Notes under the pieces: model-generated
Told to the model about the DNA's origin: nothing
The model's input: only the letters and a program-made list of their open reading frames with translations
Databases searched by the model: none
Source of the DNA: Schaalia turicensis ACS-279-V-Col4
GTDB lineage: Bacteria; Actinomycetota; Actinomycetes; Actinomycetales; Actinomycetaceae
DNA: 64,000 nucleotides
Reading direction: 5' to 3'
Assembly (NCBI RefSeq): GCF_000296505.1
Contig: NZ_JH815209.1
Span: 376,908-440,907, forward strand
Program-made: the position numbers and the translations under genes
Part shown: positions 44,098-51,196 of the stretch, in pieces
How positions within the stretch are numbered: the first letter of the stretch is position 1
How the letters are laid out: the number at the start of each line of letters is the position of its first letter

Positions 44098-44170
44098 GTG
44101 CCTGGTATCAATTTCAACGGCTATTGGTATCAGGCGGGCTTGATACCAGCATGATACCAATTTCAGGCAC
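44098..44170. repeat. Nested inverted repeats TGGTATCA/TGATACCA
   Basis: TGGTATCA at 44103-44110 and 44125-44132, TGATACCA at 44141-44148 and 44152-44159, enclosed by GTGCCTG (44098-44104) and CAGGCAC (44164-44170). Lies just upstream of the AP2-like gene and beside the right island repeat. Candidate operator or recombination-accessory sites. Confidence 0.6.
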
Positions 44171-44204
44171 CTAAACGGCTTTCACTCTCCCCCACACCAC
44201 CCCA

Positions 44205-44225
44205 CCACAAACGGCGTGATAGCAA
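44205..44225. repeat. Right 21-bp direct repeat of the accessory island
   Basis: CCACAAACGGCG, then T, then GATAGCAA; one mismatch to 41331-41351. It abuts the terminator of tRNA-Gly. Confidence 0.65.
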
Positions 44226-44260
44226 CAAAAACCCCCGATTCTCAACGAAAACCGGGGGTT
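44226..44260 (-). terminator. Terminator of tRNA-Gly
   Basis: On the minus strand AACCCCCG ... CGGGGGTT followed by TTT, directly after the tRNA. Confidence 0.8.
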
Positions 44261-44265
44261 ATCAG

Positions 44266-44336
44266 AGCGGATGACGGGAATCGAACCCGCGTGATCTGCT
44301 TGGAAGGCAGAGGCTCTACCATTGAGCTACATCCGC
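44266..44336 (-). tRNA. tRNA-Gly (TCC anticodon)
   Basis: The reverse strand folds as a tRNA: acceptor GCGGATG/CATCCGC, D-arm GCTC/GAGC, anticodon stem TCTGC/GCAGA with loop CTTCCAA (anticodon TCC), T-arm with TTCGATT. CCA is not encoded. Confidence 0.95.
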
Positions 44337-44466
44337 AGACGCATCAAAGCGCGCATGGTCGATAGTAGCGGGTTTTCACTTCGATTGCGAAATTTAACCC
44401 TCTAGGCCTTATGATCTTCCATGTAGCATTTCGCTTCGGCGCCCTCAAACGCCGTTGCGTGTGTTT

Positions 44467-44540
44467 CGGGGTGTGGCGCAGCTTGGTAGCGCGCCTGCTT
44501 TGGGAGCAGGATGTCGCAGGTTCAAATCCTGTCACCCCGA
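44467..44540 (+). tRNA. tRNA-Pro (TGG anticodon)
   Basis: Acceptor CGGGGTG/CACCCCG, D-arm GCGC/GCGC, anticodon stem CCTGC/GCAGG with a TTTGGGA loop (anticodon TGG), T-arm GCAGG-TTCAAAT-CCTGT. CCA is not encoded. Confidence 0.95.
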
Positions 44541-44547
44541 CAGTCAA

Positions 44548-44585
44548 AAAGAGGCCGTGACCCGCATAAAGGTCACGGCCTCTTT
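44548..44585. terminator. Bidirectional terminator between tRNA-Pro and adh
   Basis: AAAGAGGCCGTGACC with its full complement (15 bp) around an 8-base loop, with A-run and T-run flanks. Confidence 0.9.
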
Positions 44586-44613
44586 CACTTCAATGCTCAT
44601 GAAGCAACGTATT

Positions 44614-45672
44614 TCAGAACGTTGCCGTATCGATCACGTAGCGGTAGCGCACCTTAGAGTCGACAACGTTGTTGTAGGCCTCGGTGATGTCTTCGCCACT
44701 GATGATCTGAACCTGCGGGGCGATTCCATGCTCGCCACAGAAGTCCAACATTTCCTGCGTTTCGGGGATGCCACCAATGTTGGAACCAGCAACGATTCGG
44801 TTACCGCCAATGACCGAACGCCACGGCAGGGTCAGCGGTGTCTCGGGCAGGCCGACGTTCACGAAGGAACCGAGCGGACGCAGTGTTGCAATCAGCCCCG
44901 CGTAATCAAGGTTCGCGGCGCTAACGGTGCAGATAATCAGGTCAAAGCTGGAAGCAAGCGAGGCGACTGTCCCCTCTTCACTGGTGGCGTAGAAGTGCGT
45001 TGCGCCGAACCGACGCGCATCTTCTTCCTTCGAACGACCGTGCGAAATCACGGAGACCTCGGCACCCATGGCCGCCGCAATCTGGACCGCCATGTGCCCC
45101 AGTCCGCCCATGCCCACAATTGCGACCTTCTTGCCGGGGCCAGCTCCGAAGCGCTTCAGTGGCGAATACGTCGTAATACCCGCGCACAGCAACGGAGCCG
45201 CTGCCTCAAACGGGATTTCATCCGGGATACGGCACGCAAAGTTTTCCGACACCGTGAAGCCCTGGGAGTAACCGCCGGCAGTCGGATTTCCATCGGCATC
45301 CAAACCGTAGGTCCAGAGCGCTCCTGGAAGGCCGGCCTCGTCCCCTGTACAGAACTGTTCGTAGCCCGAGGTGCACATTTCACACGTGCCACACGAGTTG
45401 GTCAGGCAACCGACGCCGACCTTGTCGCCAACCTTGTACTTCGTGACGCCTTCGCCGACTTTGGTGACGATGCCGGCGATCTCATGACCGGGGACCAGAG
45501 GGTACTTCTTCGGGCCCCACTCGCCCCTGGCGCTGTGAATGTCGGAGTGGCAGACGCCGGCGTACTTGACCTCGAAATAGATTTCGCCGGGGCCGGGTTC
45601 GCGCAGGTGAATGGTGGTTTTGTGGAAAATGCTGGCGGTGTCGTCGCACGCGTAGGCGAGAACGTCGGGCAT
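44614..45672 (-). CDS. Zinc-dependent NAD(P) alcohol dehydrogenase
   Basis: A 352-residue medium-chain dehydrogenase of the cinnamyl-alcohol/YahK type, reducing aldehydes. Catalytic zinc site GVCHSDIHSARGEWG and GHEIAG, structural zinc cysteines CGTCEMCTSGYEQFC, coenzyme site VGMGGLGHMAVQIA followed by EVSVISHGRSKEEDA, which favours NADPH. Probably aldehyde detoxification or fermentation. GGAGGC precedes the ATG. A run of nine C on the coding strand lies 19 bases before the start. Confidence 0.92.
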   Translation of the reverse strand: MPDVLAYACDDTASIFHKTTIHLREPGPGEIYFEVKYAGVCHSDIHSARGEWGPKKYPLVPGHEIAGIVTKVGEGVTKYKVGDKVGVGCLTNSCGTCEMCTSGYEQFCTGDEAGLPGALWTYGLDADGNPTAGGYSQGFTVSENFACRIPDEIPFEAAAPLLCAGITTYSPLKRFGAGPGKKVAIVGMGGLGHMAVQIAAAMGAEVSVISHGRSKEEDARRFGATHFYATSEEGTVASLASSFDLIICTVSAANLDYAGLIATLRPLGSFVNVGLPETPLTLPWRSVIGGNRIVAGSNIGGIPETQEMLDFCGEHGIAPQVQIISGEDITEAYNNVVDSKVRYRYVIDTATF

Positions 45673-45690
45673 GATGCCTCCAAAGATTGT

Positions 45691-45699
45691 GGGGGGGGG
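45691..45699. repeat. G9 homopolymer in the adh promoter region
   Basis: Nine consecutive G (C on the adh coding strand) between the ribosome site and likely promoter, next to a CGCCGA-TTA-TCGGCG hairpin. Candidate slippage tract. Confidence 0.5.
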
Positions 45700-45937
45700 A
45701 TCGCCGATTATCGGCGTCGTTTCATTATCCGCGTTGGGTGCAATTCGCGCACGCCGACGACGGTGATGAAGTTGCTGGCGGCGTGAGCACGGTGGACGTG
45801 GGTGGATTCAGTTGCCACAAGTGGATCATTCCACGATGCACGAGGTCGCGCCCCTGATGAGGGCTCAACGCCTATGTGGCGCGAATATCACGAAGCATTT
45901 CCGCCGAGCGCTCTGGGGAGCCTCGTAGCTCGTCGCC

Positions 45938-46144
45938 TTACCAGCGACGAAGCGGCACCAACCGTAATCTGAAGGTCGCGGTGGCTGAACCAGGTTTGCC
46001 TTCGTCTTCACACACAAAAGAGAAAAGATCATCAATCATTTCTCGCAATTCGCGGAGCGTGTGGCCCTGCGTGTGGTAGGTCTGCCCAGCGTACGTTAAA
46101 TGAGCGATCCACCAGCCACGATCACGAGCGACCTCAACGGTCAT
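45938..46144 (-). CDS. HicB-like antitoxin family protein, no toxin partner
   Basis: 68 residues: VEVARDRGWWIAHLTYAGQT, then HTLRELREMIDDLFSFVCED, the partial RNase-H fold of HicB/DUF1902-like antitoxins. GGAGGGG precedes paired ATGs; the second is chosen. It stops at TAA 45940-45938, but the same frame continues as GDELRGSPERSAEMLRDIRA to a TAG near 45873, which reads like lost C-terminal coding sequence. No HicA-type toxin is adjacent, so it is an orphan. Confidence 0.65.
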   Translation of the reverse strand: MTVEVARDRGWWIAHLTYAGQTYHTQGHTLRELREMIDDLFSFVCEDEGKPGSATATFRLRLVPLRRW

Positions 46145-46251
46145 CATTTCCCCTCCAGTTCCTCGTAAGAAAAATTGCCACTGTAGTCCTCAGACATTCG
46201 CGGAGCCCCCCCCTTATGCCCCCGTCAGCGTAGGAAACTCCTTACGAAAAC

Positions 46252-46278
46252 AAAAACCCGGAACCGCAAGGTTCCGGG
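46252..46278 (-). terminator. Terminator of tRNA-His
   Basis: CCCGGAACC-TTGC-GGTTCCGGG followed by TTTTTG on the minus strand, directly after the tRNA. Confidence 0.93.
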
Positions 46279-46287
46279 ATTCATCTG

Positions 46288-46361
46288 GGTGGCTGACGGG
46301 ACTCGAACCCGCGACGTCCTGGACCACAACCAGGTGCTCTACCAACTGAACTACAGCCACC
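46288..46361 (-). tRNA. tRNA-His (GTG anticodon)
   Basis: Acceptor GTGGCTG/CAGCCAC with an extra 5' G (the His identity G-1, encoded at 46361), D-arm GTTC/GAGC-type, anticodon loop TTGTGGT (anticodon GTG), T-arm GCGGG-TTCGAGT-CCCGT. Confidence 0.95.
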
Positions 46362-46503
46362 ATTGAAGCGCTTAGCGCAACGGAGAAAACTCTAGCAAAT
46401 AAGTCACCTCAAATGAAAATCGTACTGGGTACTAGCGCGTGTCATTCGCCACGTCGCCCCCAACAAGCGCAAAGCCACACCAAGCAAGGCGCCACGTCAC
46501 CAA
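46362..46503. other. Spacer between tRNA-His and the repeat array
   Basis: No gene or RNA recognised. Confidence 0.4.
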
Positions 46504-46855
46504 CCGCACCCAACGCGACAAAACCGAACTTTTAAACCCACATCCGTCACACCAAGCGCACCCGGGAACCACACACACTCACCACCACATCACCCACCGC
46601 ACCCAACGCGACAAAACCAAGCTTTTAGACCCACATCCGTCGCACCAAGCGCACCCGGGAACCACACACACGCACCACCACATCACCCACCGCACCCAAC
46701 GCGACAAAACCGAGCTTTTAAACCCACATCCGTCGCACCAAGTGCAGTCGGGAACAAAAAATCAACCCACACACGGCACCAACCGCACCCAACGCGACAA
46801 AACCGAGCTTTTAAACCCACATTCGTCGCACCAAGTGCACCTGGGAACAGAAAAG
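46504..46855. repeat. Tandem repeat array, 93-bp period, 3.8 copies
   Basis: Units begin at 46504, 46597, 46690 and 46783 with CCGCACCCAACGCGACAAAA. Each has a well-conserved core of ~66 bases, including CTTTTAAACCCACATCCGTC and GGGAAC, and a 27-base tail. Tails 1 and 2 are near-identical; tail 3 differs greatly but keeps the length. Because 93 is divisible by three, an open frame of 152 codons (46439-46897) runs through it, with low-complexity His/Thr/Pro content and no ribosome site; I regard it as non-coding. Confidence 0.9.
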
Positions 46856-46925
46856 ACTCAGCCAGGCACCGATGCAATATCGGAATCAGACCCTTGAGAC
46901 CCTAACCACCTAGAATTAAACCAGT

Positions 46926-46969
46926 CCAACTTCCAGGGGCTAGTTCGCCAACTTCCGGGCGCTAGTTCA
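46926..46969. repeat. 22-bp direct repeat, two copies
   Basis: Units at 46926-46947 and 46948-46969, both CCAACTTCC-(A/G)GG-rich-GCTAGTTC, about three differences. Lies between the 93-bp array and the ATP-grasp gene stop. Confidence 0.6.
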
Positions 46970-47002
46970 GGCCTTCGGGGCGTCCTCACTCAAGCGAGAT
47001 GC

Positions 47003-47920
47003 TCACCAGTGCGCACGCACCGAGATTGCATCAGCAAAGTTTCCGAGCGCTTCCGGCGTTGCGCCCAGGTACAGGTCAGCATCAACCAAAGACACTTCCA
47101 TGACCAAGAACGAGCCCTTACCGTCCGGCACCAGGTCCACGCGGTTGAACAGGAACTGTTCGTCGCGTCCAATGCGTTCCTTCACGTATGCGTGCAGGTT
47201 ACGGCGGATTTCTTCGCCCCACTGCCATGCGACAGAGTCGGCTGCCTGAGCGGTGACAACTGCTTCGTGCATGCTCGGGTCGGTGACGGATGCGGGGTGC
47301 AGCTGCGCACGCTTCACCACAGCGTGCGAGACCAGACCATTGAAGAACACCAGCGAAATCTCACCGTTGGTGTCGATTTCTTCGAGGTAGCGCTGAACCA
47401 TGACCGCACGTCCCTCGCCCAGCAGCTGCTGGACCTGCGCGATGGCGGCTTGACGCTGCGGGGTGGAAAGAGTGGTGTATCGGCCGATATCACGCACGCC
47501 GGACGAAACGGCGGGCTTGACAATGAACTCACCAGAGGCCGGGAATCGTGTGTGGATCTGGTGCTTCGACAGGTTCTGCTCAGGTTCCAGCCAGGTGGTG
47601 GGAATGGTGGGCAGACCGCGCTTCGCCAGCGAGCGCAGGTAGGTCTTATGCGTGTTCCACTCGAGAATGTCGGGGTGGTTCAGGATTCGCGGAACCTTCT
47701 TGGTCCATTCGAGGAAGGTGTCGCGTTGCAACGGGTAGTCGCTGACCGAACGAACGATGACCATTCCGGCTTCGTTCCAGTCCACGTCCGGGTCATTCCA
47801 AACTTTAATGTGGGGGTCGCATCCGCGTTCCGCGAGAGCATCCAGCAATCCTTCCTCACCGTGGTAGAGGTTCGGCATTGCAGATGATGTCACCAGCGTG
47901 ACTTTGGGCTTGGTCGTCAT
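47003..47920 (-). CDS. ATP-grasp family ligase
   Basis: A 305-residue ATP-grasp protein resembling the DcsG/RimK-like branch: MVIVRSVSDYPLQRDTFLEW, RILNHPDILEWNTHKTYLRS, EFIVKPAVSSGVRDIGRY (ATP lysine), MVQRYLEEIDTNGEISLVFF and the Mg-binding FNRVDLVPDGKGSFLVMEVS. Such enzymes couple a carboxylate to an amine using ATP; substrate unknown. Start 47920 (MTTKPKVTLV) with weak GGAA; longer in-frame N-termini look non-coding. Downstream of ddl but separated by a hairpin. Confidence 0.85.
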   Translation of the reverse strand: MTTKPKVTLVTSSAMPNLYHGEEGLLDALAERGCDPHIKVWNDPDVDWNEAGMVIVRSVSDYPLQRDTFLEWTKKVPRILNHPDILEWNTHKTYLRSLAKRGLPTIPTTWLEPEQNLSKHQIHTRFPASGEFIVKPAVSSGVRDIGRYTTLSTPQRQAAIAQVQQLLGEGRAVMVQRYLEEIDTNGEISLVFFNGLVSHAVVKRAQLHPASVTDPSMHEAVVTAQAADSVAWQWGEEIRRNLHAYVKERIGRDEQFLFNRVDLVPDGKGSFLVMEVSLVDADLYLGATPEALGNFADAISVRAHW

Positions 47921-48082
47921 AGTTCCAAAGATACCGAATCGGCGCATGCTTGTGGGAGTTAAGTCCTGAGAGCCAGCGCACGCCACAGTGGTCGTTTGTT
48001 CGCTCAGCGACGAGGCCGCCTCCACTTGGAAACCGTCTCACCACTACAGGGGCGGGGGCACACTCGCGTCTAAGATCAAGGA

Positions 48083-48110
48083 GGGGCGTACTCAAATCTG
48101 GGTACGCCCC
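48083..48110 (-). terminator. Terminator after ddl
   Basis: GGGGCGTAC with its complement GTACGCCCC around a 10-base loop, just after the ddl stop on the minus strand. Confidence 0.7.
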
Positions 48111-48137
48111 TTCCCGTTGTCTTTATCGGTTCGACAC

Positions 48138-49274
48138 TTATCGCAATCCGAGTTCCCGATCGAGCGCTTCTTCAAGAAGTGTGTCAATCAAGCTGGTGTA
48201 GTCGAGTCCTCCCTTTGCCCACATTTGCGGGAACATGGAGATCGGCGTGAATCCGGGCATGGTATTCACTTCGTTGATGATGACGGATCCGGTTTCTTCA
48301 TTGTGGAAGAAGTCGACGCGTGCCAGACCTTCGCATTCCAAAGCGTCGAACGCGCGGGCAGCCGTGTCGCGGATCTTCTTTTCGAATTCGGGCGCCACGT
48401 TTGCCGGGCACACGAGGCCGATGGCTTCGGTGTCGACGTATTTGAGTTCGTAGTCGTAGAACTCGCCTTCGGGGACCTCGATTTCGCCGAGGGGCGCGGT
48501 GCGCGGGTGTCCCGTGGCGGATCCGAGGACGCCGCATTCGATTTCGCGTCCAACGATTCCGGCTTCGACGATGACGCGCGGGTCAGCGTTTTGCGCTTCC
48601 TTCATGGCGACTGCAAGCTCGCCCGCGGAATCGACTTTGGTGATACCGATGGAGGAGCCTGCGCGACAGGGCTTCACGAACACAGGGTATCCAAGTGCGC
48701 TCACGCGGTCGGTGCATGCCTTGGGGTCTTCTGCCCATTGAAGAGCGGTGATGAGTTCCCACTGCCCCACGTCGATTCCGGCTGCGGCAAGCACGGTCTT
48801 CGTCAGGTGCTTGTCCATAGAGATTGCGCTGGAGGTGACGCCGCATCCGACGTAGCGGACGTTCGCCATCTCGAAGAGGCCCTGGATGGTGCCGTCTTCG
48901 CCGTAGGGTCCGTGCAATAGAGGCAGGACAACGTCAACATGTCCAAGGTCTTCAACGCCGGAAACATGGGAATCTAAAGCCGAGGGATCGCCTTCGTAGG
49001 TGACGTCAAGCAGCGACCCAGAACCGGGAGCAAGAACAACGCGCGAGGCGCCGGCCGTCACGCTCTGGCCGTGTCCGTCTTTGAATTCCAACGCCGAAGG
49101 GTCATCGGCTACGCGCACCCATTCCCCATCGTGAGTAATACCGACGGGCAGAACATCCCACTTCTCGCGATCAATTGCGCGCAGAATTCCGGCCGCTGTC
49201 GCACACGAAACCTCGTGTTCACCTGAGCGTCCACCAAAAACGATGAGGACGCGACGCTTTTCAGTTTCAGTCAT
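48138..49274 (-). CDS. ddl: D-alanine-D-alanine ligase
   Basis: Makes the D-Ala-D-Ala dipeptide for peptidoglycan; ATP-grasp enzyme of 378 residues. LIVFGGRSGEHEVSCATA, PLLHGPYGEDGTIQGLFEMA, FVKPCRAGSSIGITKV, LARVDFFHNEETGSVIINEV and NTMPGFTPISMFP. GRSGEHEVS is the vancomycin-sensitive-type pattern. ATG 49274 has no strong ribosome site. Part of an envelope block. Confidence 0.95.
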   Translation of the reverse strand: MTETEKRRVLIVFGGRSGEHEVSCATAAGILRAIDREKWDVLPVGITHDGEWVRVADDPSALEFKDGHGQSVTAGASRVVLAPGSGSLLDVTYEGDPSALDSHVSGVEDLGHVDVVLPLLHGPYGEDGTIQGLFEMANVRYVGCGVTSSAISMDKHLTKTVLAAAGIDVGQWELITALQWAEDPKACTDRVSALGYPVFVKPCRAGSSIGITKVDSAGELAVAMKEAQNADPRVIVEAGIVGREIECGVLGSATGHPRTAPLGEIEVPEGEFYDYELKYVDTEAIGLVCPANVAPEFEKKIRDTAARAFDALECEGLARVDFFHNEETGSVIINEVNTMPGFTPISMFPQMWAKGGLDYTSLIDTLLEEALDRELGLR

Positions 49275-49413
49275 GCGTTAAGAGTATCGCCACCGCGCGC
49301 CCGTTCGACTACGCGGTAGCGGTGTGCCCGTTTACTCGCATTGCCGAAGCCACGCTCGGCATATTTTCACGCTACGCGTGAACGCCACCCGAACAAGGGC
49401 GCGAATAGGAACC

Positions 49414-50445
49414 TCAGAGTAGCGAGATCTCCCAGCCATCCATCTTCTGCGGGCGCGCAAGGAGCATCTGTCCCATCTGTTCGATCGTGGCGTCACCGCT
49501 GACAACGGCTAGAACGGCTGCGCTGATCGGCATATCGATGCCCAGCGAATCAGCGACAGCAAGGATCGGCTCGGCAGAACGCACGCCTTCAACAACGCCA
49601 GGTGACAACGCGAGGGCCTTGTCCAAACTCAAGCCCGTACCCATACGATGACCCAAGGAGAAGTTACGTGACAGGCGCGACGAACAGGTTGCCATCAGAT
49701 CACCAATACCGGCGAGTCCAGCAAATGTGGCGGGGTCTCCCCCAAGCGCTTGACCCAGGCGAGTCATCTCAGCAAGACCTCGTGTAATGAGAGTCGCGCG
49801 GGTATTGAGCCCCAGCCCCATCCCCTCTGCAGCGCCAATAGCCACGGCAATGACGTTCTTCGTCGCGCCCGCGATCTCACAGCCAATAACGTCCGTCGAG
49901 ACATACGGCCTAAAGTACGAGGTGTGACACGCCTTCGCAATATCGATAGCCAACTGCTGGTTCGTTGAGGCAACGACTGTGGCCGTCGGCTGATGCTCGG
50001 CGATTTCGCGCGACAGGTTCGGCCCGGAAATGATAGCAATACGATCTTGGCCTAGTCCCGAGGCTTGTTCGATAATCTCGTCGACGCGCAGATGACTTGC
50101 AAGCTCCAAGCCCTTCGCAAGAGACACGATCACAACATCATCACTCAAGCATGGGCGCGCAGCCTCCAGAGTCGAACGCACACCGGCAACCGGCACAGCG
50201 ATAACGATCAGTTGAGCGCCGGTCACAACCTCTTCGATAGACGTCGACGCACTGATCTGATCCGACAGTTCAATACCGGGAAGATAGGTCGCGTTCTCAC
50301 CCGAGTTGATGAAGTCAACCGTGGTAGCTTTCCGACCCCACATTGTTACATTGAGCCCAGCATCCGCAAGAATCTGCGCAAAAGTAGTACCCCAAGCGCC
50401 GGTACCTAAAACCGCCGCGCGCGTAAACACACGTTCCTTACTCAT
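49414..50445 (-). CDS. gpsA: Glycerol-3-phosphate dehydrogenase [NAD(P)+]
   Basis: Supplies sn-glycerol-3-phosphate for phospholipids. 343 residues: AAVLGTGAWGTTFAQILADA, GPNLSREIAEHQPTATVVAS, CEIAGATKNVIAVAIGAAEG (catalytic Lys) and the C-terminal GVVEGVRSAEPILAVADSLG. ATG 50445 follows a GGGT-type site; a longer in-frame N-terminus is not homologous. Functionally linked to plsC nearby. Confidence 0.94.
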   Translation of the reverse strand: MSKERVFTRAAVLGTGAWGTTFAQILADAGLNVTMWGRKATTVDFINSGENATYLPGIELSDQISASTSIEEVVTGAQLIVIAVPVAGVRSTLEAARPCLSDDVVIVSLAKGLELASHLRVDEIIEQASGLGQDRIAIISGPNLSREIAEHQPTATVVASTNQQLAIDIAKACHTSYFRPYVSTDVIGCEIAGATKNVIAVAIGAAEGMGLGLNTRATLITRGLAEMTRLGQALGGDPATFAGLAGIGDLMATCSSRLSRNFSLGHRMGTGLSLDKALALSPGVVEGVRSAEPILAVADSLGIDMPISAAVLAVVSGDATIEQMGQMLLARPQKMDGWEISLL

Positions 50446-50492
50446 ATGTGAGACCCTACTAGCACCTCGACAATTATGGCGGTGAAGATTCA

Positions 50493-51131
50493 ATGATGTC
50501 TCGTAAGCGTGTGATTGGCGTTGCCCTGCTGGCATCCTGCGGTGTGATCTTGGGCGCCTGCGCACCTCAAGCCGACGACACTATGAGTGATGGATCGACA
50601 CCACAACCGATGCCCTCACAATCTGGCCAGTCAGGTGATGCCACCCCAGAATCTGGCCCTGACGCACACGAACAGGGCACGCAGCCAATTAACGGCGACG
50701 CTTGGGTCAACGAGTTGGAAGACGCCCCGTCTCAACCTGGCGAAACCCCAGCAATCTTCCACGATATGCGTGTTGGCGAACACGACACTTTCTATCGCAT
50801 TGTCGTTGAGTTCACCGGCGAGGCCACCCTGGGCTACCACCAATCGTGGGCCGACAAGCCGATCGAACAGGGACGCGGACAGGAATTGGACGTGGAAGGC
50901 GTCGCCTATCTTGATTTCGTCCTGACCGGAACATCAATGCCGATCATGGACGGACAACTCGAGCAGTATTATCAGGGGCCACGAAACCTGCAGGTTGGTC
51001 CCTTGGACGTACGCGAAGACGGAACCTTTGAAGATTCGACCCACATCGTGATCGGTATGGATCACGCGAGGAATTTCCAGCTCGGCTTCCTGACACATCC
51101 GCTTCGAGCAGTAATCGACATCCAGAAATAG
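50493..51131 (+). CDS. AMIN-like-domain lipoprotein
   Basis: A 212-residue secreted lipoprotein: signal peptide with lipobox LGAC near residue 22, an acidic disordered linker (~residues 25-75), then a beta-rich AMIN-like domain (DTFYRIVVEFTGEATLGYHQ, DSTHIVIGMDHARNFQLGFL) ending LRAVIDIQK. AMIN-type domains often bind cell-wall polymers. Two ATGs in tandem at the start. Only plus-strand gene in this block; its 3' end lies in a 24-bp-period duplication. Confidence 0.8.
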   Translation: MMSRKRVIGVALLASCGVILGACAPQADDTMSDGSTPQPMPSQSGQSGDATPESGPDAHEQGTQPINGDAWVNELEDAPSQPGETPAIFHDMRVGEHDTFYRIVVEFTGEATLGYHQSWADKPIEQGRGQELDVEGVAYLDFVLTGTSMPIMDGQLEQYYQGPRNLQVGPLDVREDGTFEDSTHIVIGMDHARNFQLGFLTHPLRAVIDIQK

Positions 51132-51165
51132 CAAGCAGAGCTAATCCAGAAATAGCAAGCAGAGC
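51121..51165. repeat. 21-bp direct repeat at the lipoprotein stop codon
   Basis: TCCAGAAATAGCAAGCAGAG(C) at 51121-51141 and again at 51145-51165 (period 24). The first copy contains the last codons and TAG stop. Confidence 0.85.
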
Positions 51166-51196
51166 GAGAGCCTCGGGAGCGCGTGTCTTCCCCAGC

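Noticed and set aside
46200..46260. 6C-type small RNA suggested by a C8 run
   Set aside because: The C run is not in the loop of a paired hairpin duo as in 6C RNA.
46504..46855. CRISPR array
   Set aside because: Core of ~66 bases is too long, two of three spacers are nearly identical, and no cas gene is in the window.
46439..46897. 152-codon frame across the 93-bp repeats (31-residue peptide repeat)
   Set aside because: Open only because the period is divisible by three; His/Thr/Pro-rich low complexity and no ribosome site. A minus-strand frame across it is equally unconvincing.
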